From the NCBI RefSeq assembly GCF_040214835.1, contig NZ_CP157874.1, positions 2,174,001-2,238,000 of the forward strand: a stretch of 64,000 bases of DNA. The letters run 5' to 3'. Position 1 is the stretch's first letter. The number at the start of each line of letters is the position of its first letter. Below are positions 1 through 8,323 of this stretch, piece by piece. Below the pieces are notes generated by a model that was not told where the DNA came from, made no database searches, and saw only the letters and a program-made list of their open reading frames with translations. The position numbers and the translations under genes were made by a program. Origin of the DNA: Pseudomonas asiatica. Lineage in GTDB: Bacteria; Pseudomonadota; Gammaproteobacteria; Pseudomonadales; Pseudomonadaceae.

Positions 1-1647
1 GTAGTACTCGCCCAGCTTCATCTTCACTTCCAGCTCGATCAGGTGGACGCCGTTGTAGAGAAACTGCGTGGCGCTGTTCAGATGCCGCACGGCCTTCTGA
101 ATGCCAGGTGACAGACATGGCGCCAGCCGCTGACTGGCCGCATTGAGCGCGCCCTGCGTTTCAGCAATGGCCTGCTTGAGGGTATTGCGCATGCGCAGGC
201 CGGCGTCATCGCTGGCGATGATCTTGCTCAGCATGCCGTAGAGCTTGTCGCTGTCGTTCCAGTTGATCGCTTCTGTGGCGGAGAAACTGGGCAGCAGCCC
301 GGCCAGCAGAGAGCGATCCCGCATCAACAAGGCGCGGTAGGGCGGGCTGTCCGGGTCCTGCAGCCATTTCAACCAGAGCAGTTCGCTGGTGCCGGAAGCG
401 GGAATATGCGGTTCAAGGCGGGGGACGACAGCTTCCGTAACGCCACCGCCCAGGCACAGGGCCATGGTCTTGGCGTAGGCCACCCCGGACTCACGATCGT
501 TACCGTCGTAGTCGTACGCCTCGGCCACCTTGAACATGGGCGTATCGAACAAGGCAACGTACGCCCTTGTGTCCTTGTCGATGTAACGCTGAAACTCGCG
601 CTCCTGCTGCTCGTATTCAGCCTGGAACGCGGCCCGCTGCGGTTCGTGGTAGCGCTCTTCAAGCCGCTCGTCACTCTCCTGCTGCGCACGCTCGACCAAT
701 AGCTGCCGCTCGACAGCCGGGTCGGTGAACACCGGCGGCCCATCGCCCGTCATCGGTTCCAGCGACGGCACCTTCTGCGCCGCCCATTCCCTGTGCGTGG
801 CACGAATGATCTGCAGGATCTGCGAGGTCTGCAGCTGATAGGCGCGCATCGGGTCTTCACGCCAGGCCTGACGCTTCAGTACCCAGTTCAGGCGCTGATG
901 GTTGTACTCCTGAATCAGCCCGACAGTGTCGTCGAGCACCACCGCCAGCACGCCGTTTTCCAGCTTGTGCCGGTTGATCGCATTGACCAGATACCCTCGC
1001 AGGGCGAACCGGCGCAACCAGCGGCTGTGGAAGCCATGCGCACTGTCGAAGGGGGCACAGCCATGCTGGGCGTACTCGAACACCTGCTGGTCGACCCCAA
1101 GCTTATCGGGCGTCATGGCGATGCCCAGCAGTTCGGGATTGTTGCGGGCCTGGATCAGGTCCAGGCCCTCGAAGCGATGCGCAGGCGACGCGCCGCTCTT
1201 GTAGGCGTTCAGCACGCTCACCGGCCAGGCGTCACTGGAGAAGGCCAGCCAGGCGCTGGTGTACCTGCCGGTATCGAGGTTGAGAAAGGCCGAAGGAATG
1301 TCGTGATCTGCGTTCACGCATTTTTCGGGCAGCGGCGAAGGCGGGCCATCTGGCGGCTCGTAAGGGTTGAAGCGGCGCAGATGACCTTGCTCGCTGACGG
1401 CATAGGCATGCCAGACCTGCTGGTCGAGCAGCACATACAGGAAGCCCCTGCGCAAGGTGCGCAAGCCGATCTTTGTCGAGATATGCCGGTTATCCGCCAC
1501 GGTGGAGACACACTCGGGGCGGGTATCGGGCACCAGGGCGCGACGCAGCGGTAGGATCGGCAGGCCCTGGCGCTCGCAGAACATGCACTGGTCGTGCGGC
1601 AGCCCGGCTTCGGCGATCGCGAGGGCAATACGTTGGCTGATGGTCAT
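1..1647 (-). CDS. VasX-like type VI secretion effector, 5' part (runs off left edge)
   Basis: The frame is open from an ATG at 1647 to the window edge, giving at least 549 residues with no stop. The N-terminus carries a CEFC/CMFC-type motif (MFCERQGLPILPLRRAL, about residues 21-37), then LRTLRRGFLYVLLDQQVWHAY and a 'RFNPYEPP' turn. This layout is known from the VasX N-terminal (MIX-type) region of T6SS-delivered membrane toxins. The later visible part is charged and helical; the pore-forming membrane segments of this family lie C-terminally and would be outside the window. An AGGA lies 7 bases before the start. No T6SS structural, adaptor or immunity gene is visible here; an immunity gene would be expected downstream, to the left of base 1. 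The family call rests on motif recognition only. Confidence 0.72.
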   Translation of the reverse strand, partial: MTISQRIALAIAEAGLPHDQCMFCERQGLPILPLRRALVPDTRPECVSTVADNRHISTKIGLRTLRRGFLYVLLDQQVWHAYAVSEQGHLRRFNPYEPPDGPPSPLPEKCVNADHDIPSAFLNLDTGRYTSAWLAFSSDAWPVSVLNAYKSGASPAHRFEGLDLIQARNNPELLGIAMTPDKLGVDQQVFEYAQHGCAPFDSAHGFHSRWLRRFALRGYLVNAINRHKLENGVLAVVLDDTVGLIQEYNHQRLNWVLKRQAWREDPMRAYQLQTSQILQIIRATHREWAAQKVPSLEPMTGDGPPVFTDPAVERQLLVERAQQESDERLEERYHEPQRAAFQAEYEQQEREFQRYIDKDTRAYVALFDTPMFKVAEAYDYDGNDRESGVAYAKTMALCLGGGVTEAVVPRLEPHIPASGTSELLWLKWLQDPDSPPYRALLMRDRSLLAGLLPSFSATEAINWNDSDKLYGMLSKIIASDDAGLRMRNTLKQAIAETQGALNAASQRLAPCLSPGIQKAVRHLNSATQFLYNGVHLIELEVKMKLGEYY

Positions 1648-1892
1648 GAGCGATCCTCGTGTTGGACAGGTCCTTGTCGACCTCTGAACACTAACGGGGA
1701 ATCGCTTTCCAGAGAGGCATTGGGCTTCCTAAAAGCTTGTAGGAAACGTCTCTGAATAATGGTTTAGCTCTATATGGGGCCATGATCGGTACCCCGGCCT
1801 TTTGCGCCACCTGTCGAACCCAAGGCACTGCTGCTGGCCGTTTTCCGTCCGATCTGTATGCGCGATCAATGCGCAAACCCAGGAGAACTTCC
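1648..1892. promoter_or_regulatory. Divergent intergenic region between VasX-like gene and small acidic protein
   Basis: This 245-base gap separates two outward-facing genes and must hold both promoters. It contains a less GC-rich patch around 1730-1780 with TATAT near 1771. I could not fix a convincing -35/-10 pair for either side. No RNA gene or repeat was seen. Confidence 0.3.
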
Positions 1893-2060
1893 ATGGCAAA
1901 CGATCAGAATGACCCCGGCCTCGAGCAAACCGAATCCCAGCCCGGCAGCGGTGACGGAGAGATCCCGCTACCTTCGGATGACGAAGGCCCGATCGAGGAG
2001 GAGATGGAGGACGTGCAGGCCAACAATTCGGTTTCTGCCGAGCACCCGCAGCCTCGCTGA
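1893..2060 (+). CDS. Small acidic hypothetical protein (55 aa)
   Basis: The ATG at 1893 is chosen because AGGAGA lies 6-7 bases upstream; an earlier in-frame start at 1782 would add a cysteine- and arginine-rich tail unlike the rest. The product is almost all Asp, Glu, Gln, Ser and Pro (for example SDDEGPIEEEMEDVQ), with no hydrophobic segment or cysteine, so it is probably a disordered cytoplasmic protein. A second acidic small gene follows 54 bases downstream. I do not recognise a family and assign no function. Confidence 0.6.
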   Translation: MANDQNDPGLEQTESQPGSGDGEIPLPSDDEGPIEEEMEDVQANNSVSAEHPQPR

Positions 2061-2114
2061 CGGAATTGCCCGGAACGAATGCGGTTCACACCTTTTCTTG
2101 CGAGGTATGCAGCG

Positions 2115-2336
2115 ATGAGCCCCGATCCGAATGCACAAGGCGGCACGAACCTGGACATGCCCACTTCACCTGACCTGGCCGTTGACCCCGACCGCCCGAC
2201 CATACCCGACCCTGACGACGACCCGCTCATGAACGAAGAAGAGGGTGGTGATTGGCAGGAGGAAGACAGCTTGGCTGATGACGGCAGGCAGAGCGTGGAG
2301 CAGCCTGCGGTAGACCTGGATCAGCGCAGGGAGTGA
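2115..2336 (+). CDS. Small acidic hypothetical protein (73 aa)
   Basis: The ATG at 2115 has GAGG 9 bases upstream; the in-frame ATG at 2079 has no clear ribosome site. The protein is rich in Asp, Glu and Pro (DPDRPTIPDPDDDP, then NEEEGGDWQEED) and predicted disordered. It resembles its upstream neighbour in composition and is probably co-transcribed with it. The 3' end abuts the REP array, which may protect the message end. Function unknown. Confidence 0.55.
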   Translation: MSPDPNAQGGTNLDMPTSPDLAVDPDRPTIPDPDDDPLMNEEEGGDWQEEDSLADDGRQSVEQPAVDLDQRRE

Positions 2337-2350
2337 CCATTGATAGGGCG

Positions 2351-2756
2351 GGGCCCTGTGGGAGCGGGTTTACCCGCGAAGAATCCGACACAGTGCATGG
2401 CACCGGCTGCGCCGGTGTTCGCGGGTGAACCCGCTCCCACAGGTACTGCGGCTGCCTTGAAGGTTGTGGTAATCCTGTAGGAGCGGGCATGCCCGCGAAG
2501 AATCCAACGCGGTGCATGGCACCGGCTACGCCGGTGTTCGCGGGTGAACCCGCTCCCACAGGTACTGTGGCTGTCTTGAAGGCTGTGGTGATCCTGTGGG
2601 AGCGGGCATGCCCGCGAAGAATCCAGCGCGGTGGCTGGCACCGGCTGCGCCGGTGTTCGCGGGCACGCCCGCTCCCACAGGTACTGCATCTGCCTTGAAG
2701 GCTGTAGTGATCCTGTAGGAGCTGGCTTGCCTGCGATGGGCTGCGCAGCAGCCCCA
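2351..2756. repeat. Tandem REP-pair array, three copies of a 119-bp unit plus a terminal REP of another class
   Basis: Each unit begins with CCTGTRGGAGCGGG (starts at 2355, 2474 and 2593), has a central GGCACCGGCTRCGCCGGTG hairpin and ends with CCCGCTCCCACAGGTACTG. The start-to-start distance is exactly 119 bases twice, and a fourth start at 2712 is again 119 away. The last element (2712-2756) is of the GGAGCTGGCTTGCC class followed by GGGCTGCGCAGCAGCCCC. Each unit is an inverted pair (BIME/REPIN-like) able to form a large cruciform. It fills the whole gap between 2337 and 2788; no gene is present. Confidence 0.93.
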
Positions 2757-2788
2757 ATGGACACAGCCCTGGCATGCGCGCCGGCGTA

Positions 2789-3553
2789 TCACCCCCGTCG
2801 CAACGCAGCCGCCAGCCCCACGGTCAGGATCACGGCACAAAGCATGGCCAGGCTGATGGCAATTGCGACACCCCAGACATCGAGCAGCCCTGCCAATACC
2901 AGATAAAACGCAATCACCCCCACCGCTCCGATCGCATTGCCCCGCACCATCGCCGCCATTCCGGCACGGCCATTCTGCAGATGGGCGAACACCACCAGCG
3001 GCCAGGCGATCACCGGGATCGGCGCCAGCATGCCGCTGGCCGCCGGGCCCAGCCAGTTGGCCAGGCTTGTGATGACCATCAGCAACGAAGTGGCAGACAC
3101 CATGCGCAGAGGGATCTCCCAAAACCGCTGTCGTGGCCGGGCCAGGGCATCCGGCCTGGGCTCGCGGCCGCTGGCGCGTATCAGCACGCCAATCAGCACC
3201 AGCGCCACGGCAATCGACAGGTACAGGTTGCCCCCATGGGTAAACGCATAGGCCGCTACACCATAGAACAGTATCGCCAGCAATACGGCCGGGCCGATGC
3301 CGAGCCTGCGTGTGGCGAACAGGTAGAAGGTGTACGTGGCCTGCACCGCCGCCAGGCCGCCCAGCGCGCCGGGCACCGCACCCAGGGCGAAGGCCGTGCC
3401 CTGTTCCAGGCACAGGAAGGTCATTACCAGTGCCGAGGTGATCGGCAGGCCGGACAGCAACCCGCCGAGCAGGCCGCCCCAGCGACGCGAGGCGAGGGAG
3501 ATGGCCCACATCAGGAGAGGGGTGACGATCAGCTTGAGGTAGAACAGAGTCAT
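2789..3553 (-). CDS. Multi-pass integral membrane protein of unknown function (about 254 aa)
   Basis: The protein is strongly hydrophobic with about seven or eight membrane segments, beginning LFYLKLIVTPLLMWAISLA. Glycine-rich stretches (WGGLLGGLLSGLP, residues about 25-37) sit between the first helices, as in small permeases. The start at 3553 is favoured because the first helix follows at once; in-frame ATGs at 3568 and 3598 would add 5 or 15 polar residues, and none has a clear Shine-Dalgarno sequence. It stands alone on the strand, 65 bases past metY. I do not recognise the family; a transport role is only an inference from topology. Confidence 0.6.
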   Translation of the reverse strand: MTLFYLKLIVTPLLMWAISLASRRWGGLLGGLLSGLPITSALVMTFLCLEQGTAFALGAVPGALGGLAAVQATYTFYLFATRRLGIGPAVLLAILFYGVAAYAFTHGGNLYLSIAVALVLIGVLIRASGREPRPDALARPRQRFWEIPLRMVSATSLLMVITSLANWLGPAASGMLAPIPVIAWPLVVFAHLQNGRAGMAAMVRGNAIGAVGVIAFYLVLAGLLDVWGVAIAISLAMLCAVILTVGLAAALRRG

Positions 3554-3617
3554 CGCAGGGCTATCCATATGTGCGAAAGGTGCGCCCGCCGTAGGCATTG
3601 GGTAGGGCGCAGATGAA

Positions 3618-4895
3618 TCAACCGCGGCTGGCCTCCAGCGCCTGGGCCAGGTCGGCGATGATGTCGTCGCTGTGCTCGATGCCGATCGACAGGCGCACCA
3701 TGTCCCGTGGCACGCCGGCCTTCTCCAGTTCCTCGTCGTTGAGCTGGCGGTGGGTGGTGGAGGCGGGGTGGCAGGCCAGCGACTTGGCGTCGCCGATGTT
3801 CACCAGGCGCACCACCAGTTGCAGCGCATCGATGAAGCGCGCGCCGGCCGCCTGGCCGCCCTTGATGCCGAACGACAGGATCGACGCCGGTTTGCCGCCG
3901 GTGTAGCGCTGGGCCAGCTCATGCTCGGGGTGGTCGGGCAGCCCTGCATATTTCACCCACGCCACCTGTTCGTGGGCTTGCAGGTAGCGGGCGACCTTCA
4001 GCGCGTTCTCGGTGTGGCGCTCCATGCGCAGGGCCAAGGTTTCCAGGCCTTGCAGGATCAGGAAGGCATTGAACGGCGACAGCGCGGCACCGGTGTTGCG
4101 CAACGGCACCACGCGGCAGCGGCCGATGAAGGCGGCGGGGCCGAAGGCTTCGGTGTAGGTGACGCCGTGGTAGGACGGGTCGGGGGTGTTGAGCAGGGCG
4201 AAGCGTTCCTTGTTGTCGGCCCAGGGGAACTTGCCGGAGTCGATGACGATGCCGCCAATGCTGGTGCCATGGCCGCCGATGTACTTGGTCAGCGAGTGCA
4301 CGACGATATCGGCACCGTGCTCGAACGGCCGGCACAGCACCGGGGTGGCCACGGTGTTGTCGACGATCAGCGGCACACCATGGCGGTGGGCGGCCTCGGC
4401 CAGCGCGGCGATGTCGACGATATTGCCGGCAGGGTTGCCGATGGACTCGCAGAACACCGCCTTGGTGCGCGAATCGATCAATGCTTCGAGGGCGGCGATG
4501 TCGTCATGGGCGGCGAAGCGGGTGTGGATGCCCATGCGCGGCAGGGTGTGGGCCAGCAGGTTGTAGGTGCCGCCGTACAGCTTGGCCACCGAGACAATGT
4601 TGTCGCCGGCCTCGGCGACGGTCTGGATGGCGTAGGTGATGGCCGCCATGCCCGAGGCCACCGCCAGCGCGCCAACCCCGCCCTCCAGGGCGGCCATGCG
4701 CTGCTCGAGCACGTCGTTGGTGGGGTTCATGATGCGCGAGTAGATGTTGCCGGCCACCTTCAGGTCGAACAGGTCGGCGCCGTGCTGGGTGTCGTCGAAG
4801 GCGAAGGAGGTGGTCTGGTAGATCGGTACGGCCACTGCCCGGGTGGTCGGGTCGGGGCTGAAGCCTGCGTGGATGGCGAGAGTTTCCAGCTTCAT
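3618..4895 (-). CDS. metY: O-acetylhomoserine sulfhydrylase / aminocarboxypropyltransferase (MetY type)
   Basis: This 425-residue cytoplasmic PLP enzyme replaces the acetyl group of O-acetylhomoserine with sulfide (or methanethiol) to give homocysteine (or methionine). It has the Cys/Met-metabolism fold: IYQTTSFAF near residues 25-33, the substrate motif NPTNDVLEQRMAALEGG (57-73), IVDNTVATP with the pyridine-ring Asp near 179, and the PLP lysine in HSLTKYIGG (K204). Length matches the MetY branch (about 425) rather than the shorter MetZ/MetB branch. The ATG at 4895 has AAGGAACG upstream; the longer frame to 4958 has no support. It appears monocistronic. MetY versus another O-acetylhomoserine-lyase activity cannot be separated from sequence alone. 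Confidence 0.9.
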   Translation of the reverse strand: MKLETLAIHAGFSPDPTTRAVAVPIYQTTSFAFDDTQHGADLFDLKVAGNIYSRIMNPTNDVLEQRMAALEGGVGALAVASGMAAITYAIQTVAEAGDNIVSVAKLYGGTYNLLAHTLPRMGIHTRFAAHDDIAALEALIDSRTKAVFCESIGNPAGNIVDIAALAEAAHRHGVPLIVDNTVATPVLCRPFEHGADIVVHSLTKYIGGHGTSIGGIVIDSGKFPWADNKERFALLNTPDPSYHGVTYTEAFGPAAFIGRCRVVPLRNTGAALSPFNAFLILQGLETLALRMERHTENALKVARYLQAHEQVAWVKYAGLPDHPEHELAQRYTGGKPASILSFGIKGGQAAGARFIDALQLVVRLVNIGDAKSLACHPASTTHRQLNDEELEKAGVPRDMVRLSIGIEHSDDIIADLAQALEASRG

Positions 4896-5012
4896 GCAAT
4901 CGTTCCTTGAGCGTGGGTGGAGCGATCGAGCATGTGGCGGGGGGAGGGCGTGGGTCAAGCGTGAACGCGCGATGGGCTGCCCGGCAGCAGCCCATCGCGT
5001 TCAAAGGTGCTT

Positions 5013-5450
5013 CTACTGGTCCTGGCGGCGTACCTGCATCAACCACTGCCCCAACTGCCAGGCGCCGCCTACCGCGATCAGGCCCGCCACTGCGCGCCAG
5101 TCACGGAAGAACAGTCGCATCGCGTTGATGGTGGGCGGTGCGTCGCTACTGCGGACGTAAATGCGGATCCGCGAGGGTTGTGGTGCGGGATCGGTCTCCA
5201 CGCTGTCGTGTTGCGACAGCGAAGCTGGGCTGACGCCCTCCTGGATGATCAGGTAGTCACGGCCCTGCTGCGCCACATGGGCGTTGATCTTTTCCTTCTT
5301 CAACTGCTCGACCAGGCCTTTGGTGACGCTTTGGATCTGCTGATCCACGGTATGGACGAAGTCCAGTAACTGGGCGCCACTCACCTTTGGCTCGGCGGTA
5401 AACGCCAGCGGGCCGGCGTTGATGGTGGCGATTTCTATGGGTTTGTTCAT
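5013..5450 (-). CDS. Hypothetical protein with C-terminal membrane anchor (145 aa)
   Basis: The start is supported by AAGGAGCTGAGA directly upstream. Residues 1-95 form a soluble domain with a helical stretch (LLDFVHTVDQQIQSVTKGLVEQLKKEKINAHV) and a polar linker. A single hydrophobic segment, AVAGLIAVGGAWQLGQWLM, lies near 119-137 and is followed by a basic tail (QVRRQDQ), so the protein is probably inner-membrane tethered. It lies 63 bases past the RhiA-like gene on the same strand and is likely co-transcribed with it. I recognise no family. Confidence 0.65.
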   Translation of the reverse strand: MNKPIEIATINAGPLAFTAEPKVSGAQLLDFVHTVDQQIQSVTKGLVEQLKKEKINAHVAQQGRDYLIIQEGVSPASLSQHDSVETDPAPQPSRIRIYVRSSDAPPTINAMRLFFRDWRAVAGLIAVGGAWQLGQWLMQVRRQDQ

Positions 5451-5513
5451 TCTCAGCTCCTTGCCGAATCCGGCGACAGCAGGCCGGCGCGCTGCTGCGC
5501 GCCGGCCGCAGCT

Positions 5514-6203
5514 TCAGGCGTGTTCCAGAACCCTGCCAAGGCGCTCCTGGCGGGCAGCGATCAACCGTTGGGTAGCCTCGTAGGATACTTTGGTCACTTC
5601 GGAGTAGGTGATGGTCAGTTTGATATTGGCGCCGTCCATGCGCGCAGTTGCGGTTGCGCAGTTCATGCCACTGGGGAACTTGATCTCTCTTGGGCCGACA
5701 ACGACGTTGCTGCTGATGACTTCACCCAGCTGTACTTTCTGGAACAGCCCCAGGTAATAAGTGGGTGTCACCTTGAACTGAGCCTGGCCGCTACCGACCA
5801 CATCCGGCTTGAACACCGAACCCTGCCCGCTCATGCCGATACCCAGGTTGGCAGGCAAGTTCGATTTGTTGTTGATCTGGATGCTGTCTCCGGGCGCGGA
5901 GCCGCTACCCAGCACCAGTTGCTGGACGTTGTCCTTGAACACACAGTCCCAGACCGATCCGAGCTGCGTCGACAGCGTCTGGCTGGCCTTGTACACCCCG
6001 ACGCCACCGACCTGCCGATAGTTGGCGATCACCACGTTGTAGTCGATGGTCCACTCCACCCCGCTGAAGCCCTGGGTGGGCACGGTGGTCTGCTTCCAGG
6101 ACACGCTGTCGAGCCCTACCGAGCTTGGCAAGGTCTGGTAGACCGCGAGGGTCCAGGTATCGTTGGTCTGGTTGTCGAAGTCTACATAGTAGTCAGTGCT
6201 CAT
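5514..6203 (-). CDS. RhiA-like beta-rich protein of unknown function (229 aa)
   Basis: This 229-residue protein begins MSTDYYVDFDNQTNDTWTLAVYQ and is rich in short beta-strand patterns. It resembles the rhizosphere-expressed RhiA proteins of rhizobia and homologues in pseudomonads; this recognition is from memory and moderate at best. There is no signal peptide. Conserved-looking features are GLDSVSWKQTTVPTQG (31-46), WTIDYNVVIANYRQVGGVGVYKASQ and INNKSNLPANLGIGMSGQG. AAGGAG lies 8 bases before the ATG. A strong hairpin lies 20-51 bases upstream in the leader, suggesting translational or termination control. It is the first gene of a two-gene unit with the membrane-anchored neighbour. Confidence 0.55.
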   Translation of the reverse strand: MSTDYYVDFDNQTNDTWTLAVYQTLPSSVGLDSVSWKQTTVPTQGFSGVEWTIDYNVVIANYRQVGGVGVYKASQTLSTQLGSVWDCVFKDNVQQLVLGSGSAPGDSIQINNKSNLPANLGIGMSGQGSVFKPDVVGSGQAQFKVTPTYYLGLFQKVQLGEVISSNVVVGPREIKFPSGMNCATATARMDGANIKLTITYSEVTKVSYEATQRLIAARQERLGRVLEHA

Positions 6204-6222
6204 GATGCTCTCCTTGTCATGT

Positions 6223-6254
6223 GGGCCGAGCGTGTGGGGTCACGCGCTCGGCCC
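6223..6254 (-). promoter_or_regulatory. Stable hairpin in the 5' leader of the RhiA-like gene
   Basis: GGGCCGAGCG (6223-6232) pairs with CGCTCGGCCC (6245-6254), and the loop pairs further as GTG/CAC around TGGGGT. The structure starts about 20 bases before the start codon and just outside the ribosome site. No U tract follows, so it is less likely a terminator than a leader structure or protein-binding site. Confidence 0.55.
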
Positions 6255-6328
6255 AGTGACAGGAGCATCGATCATGCCAGGCTGGTGATCGCTTTCCTTT
6301 CAACCAGTTAGGCCGAAAAGCAGGGGTA

Positions 6329-6352
6329 CAGGTGGACGTTTTCGTCCACCTG
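6329..6352. terminator. Perfect 10-bp hairpin between racemase end and RhiA-like gene
   Basis: CAGGTGGACG, TTTT loop, CGTCCACCTG. It lies 32 bases past the racemase stop in the direction of transcription. No uninterrupted U run follows (TACCCCTGCTTTT), so it may be a weak terminator, an attenuator, or a palindromic operator for the downstream gene. Confidence 0.45.
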
Positions 6353-6383
6353 GGGGAGCCCATGGCGGACGTATCCGGCCACC

Positions 6384-7100
6384 TCAGCCAAGGGGCGCCC
6401 TGGCGTAGCACAAACGGCTCGGTCGCACCTTCATTCGCACCAGCGACAGCAGGAAGCCGAAGCCACACTGGTTGGGGTCCAGCACCGGTACGTAGCAGCC
6501 AAGGTCCTGCTCGATAAGCTTCGACAAGCGCTCGGCGACACCCATGAAGCCGGTACAGCCGAGCAACAGTGCCTGCGCGCCATCCTCGTTGATGGCAGCC
6601 AGCCCGGCTTGCAATGCCTTGACCAGTACCACCTCCACATCACCCAACTGGGCTACCGGGCAGTCGATGGCACGGATCGAGGCAAAATTGATGCTCTGGC
6701 CATAATTGGCCACATGACCGCGTTGCAGGGCCAGGGTGCTCTGCAGGATGGTGATGATGGAAAACCGCTGACACAACCCCAGGGCACTGAACGCGGAGGT
6801 GGGGAAGCCGCCAATGATCGGGATATCGATCACTTCGCGGGCAGGCTCCACGCCGCACATGTCGAAATCGCTCAGCCAGATGCCGTCGAACCCCTGCTGC
6901 TCAAGCTGTTGGGCCAGGCGCACCACCGCCAGGGCGTTCTCGGTGAGATTCAGCCGGTTCTGGATACACGGGCTGCCCTGGACGATGTTGTACACCTGGA
7001 CCTCGACGTCCGGGGGCACCACTGGGGCTATCGAGGCCAGCAGGCCCTCGTTGTAGTCGCTGCTGTTGACCGGTGCGAGAACCGCAATACGCAGGCTCAT
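6384..7100 (-). CDS. Asp/Glu/hydantoin racemase family protein (238 aa)
   Basis: This cofactor-independent racemase-family enzyme begins MSLRIAVLAPVNSSDYNEG. The two catalytic cysteines expected in this fold fit the Cys in SDFDMCGVEP (near 81) and the Cys in ALLLGCTGFMG (near 184). The start overlaps the stop of the DUF917 gene as ATGA, so the two are translationally coupled. In-frame sequence upstream of 7100 is internal to the neighbouring gene. Family members racemise hydantoins, aspartate/glutamate or related compounds. With the DUF917 partner, a (thio)hydantoin or cyclic amide substrate is a reasonable inference but unproven. Confidence 0.8.
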   Translation of the reverse strand: MSLRIAVLAPVNSSDYNEGLLASIAPVVPPDVEVQVYNIVQGSPCIQNRLNLTENALAVVRLAQQLEQQGFDGIWLSDFDMCGVEPAREVIDIPIIGGFPTSAFSALGLCQRFSIITILQSTLALQRGHVANYGQSINFASIRAIDCPVAQLGDVEVVLVKALQAGLAAINEDGAQALLLGCTGFMGVAERLSKLIEQDLGCYVPVLDPNQCGFGFLLSLVRMKVRPSRLCYARAPLG

Positions 7101-8293
7101 GGTCGTAACTCCTGCAGTTGCTCGATGCTTCGGTAAGCGCCCATGTAACCCAGGTCTGCCAGCAACTGCTCGAAGCTCCACGCGATCAATCCACCGGGTT
7201 GGCGTAGCGGCGCCGCCGCCTGCCAGCCGATCAGGCAGGCACCGCGCCCGGCATAGCTCGGGTCCAGCGAGCCGTCGGCGCGCACCAGGTCGCCGTTGGA
7301 GGCCAGTGCCGGCCCCGGGCCTTCGAAGAACCAGGCAATGCTGTCCGGGGCCATGGCCAGCGGTTGCGGCTGGTGCTTGTCCCACAGCAACAGCGACTCG
7401 TTCTCGTAGCACAGGCGCAAGCTGCCTTCTGGGCTGTCGAGGTCGATGCGGCCGATGTCAAAGCCGCCCTGGGTAGTCACGCCGGCGTGGGTCAGGCGCG
7501 CATTGCGGGACAGGCAGCGGGCCATCAGGCCGAACTGGCCAAGCCAGTCGAGCACGGCCTGGCAAGTGTGCAGCTGCCCCGCAGCCAGGGCTCTGCCCAG
7601 CGCCAGGGCGCGGCTGAGGGTGCCGCGCAGCGGCAGCGCGGAAGGCAGCTGGTCGGGGCTCATGCACCATAGCGCCAGGCCACCGAACTCACCGAACGCC
7701 GGCGAGCCGACCACAGGGCGCAACATTTGCTCGGCGATCACATTGGCGTTTTCAGCGTACCCCTGGGCCTTGGCCGGCGGCGTCACATTCAGCTCCACCA
7801 CCAGTCCGCCCTGGCTGACCACGAACGCCGGCCGCGGCGGTATACCGGCAGCAGCGAAGGTGAGCATCGGCAATGAGGGCACCGCGCGCCCGGCGCCGTC
7901 CGCATCGACCACCGCCAGGCCCAGCTTGGCGGCGGCCAGGCACGCAACCAGAAAGCCCAGCGCGCCGCTTTCCGGCGGCACGACATAGGCAAGCTCGCGG
8001 CCCTGCTCATTCAGGCGCTGGCGCAAGCATTCCAGGGCCTGAATCGGCCCGAGGGGGTACTGGCAACGCCCGATCGTTTCCGGTGCACCCATGTACGCCA
8101 CTACCGCGGCGTCGCCGGCACGGGCCTCATCCACCGTGACCACCCTGACGCGGTCGCGCGGGTAGAATTCCCCGACATTGAACGCGGCCAGCAAGTGCCG
8201 GGCCGACGCCAAGGTGCCGCCACCACCACTGCCAAAGAAACAACCACCGTTGATCAACGCTTGCAGATCCTTGTGCTCCAGCTCGAACGCCAT
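7097..8293 (-). CDS. DUF917 / S-methyl-thiohydantoin desulfurase family protein (398 aa)
   Basis: The N-terminus (LINGGCFFGSGGGGTLASA, residues 13-31) is the glycine-rich signature of the DUF917 family, which includes S-methyl thiohydantoin desulfurases and proteins next to hydantoinases. A second region, VVAYMGAPETIG (64-75), and FGEFGGLALW near 200 fit the family's two-domain structure. AGGAG lies 7 bases before the ATG. It lies 30 bases after the sigma-54 activator on the same strand and overlaps the racemase by 4 bases, so the three form one operon. Role: hydrolysis or desulfuration of a cyclic urea-type compound, inferred from family and neighbours. Confidence 0.82.
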   Translation of the reverse strand: MAFELEHKDLQALINGGCFFGSGGGGTLASARHLLAAFNVGEFYPRDRVRVVTVDEARAGDAAVVAYMGAPETIGRCQYPLGPIQALECLRQRLNEQGRELAYVVPPESGALGFLVACLAAAKLGLAVVDADGAGRAVPSLPMLTFAAAGIPPRPAFVVSQGGLVVELNVTPPAKAQGYAENANVIAEQMLRPVVGSPAFGEFGGLALWCMSPDQLPSALPLRGTLSRALALGRALAAGQLHTCQAVLDWLGQFGLMARCLSRNARLTHAGVTTQGGFDIGRIDLDSPEGSLRLCYENESLLLWDKHQPQPLAMAPDSIAWFFEGPGPALASNGDLVRADGSLDPSYAGRGACLIGWQAAAPLRQPGGLIAWSFEQLLADLGYMGAYRSIEQLQELRP

Positions 8294-8323
8294 GATCGTG
8301 CTCCTGCTTTCGGGTTGAGGGGG

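Noticed and set aside
2351..2756. Regular repeats that could suggest a CRISPR array
   Set aside because: Units of 119 bp are near-identical throughout and there are no short repeats with unique spacers or cas genes.
2227..2775. Open frames with repeated Cys/Gly-Ser-Gly-like peptide units
   Set aside because: They are translations of the REP array, not repeat proteins.
3672..4910. 412-residue plus-strand frame opposite metY
   Set aside because: Antisense to a well-supported PLP enzyme; Gly/Val/Gln-rich shadow composition.
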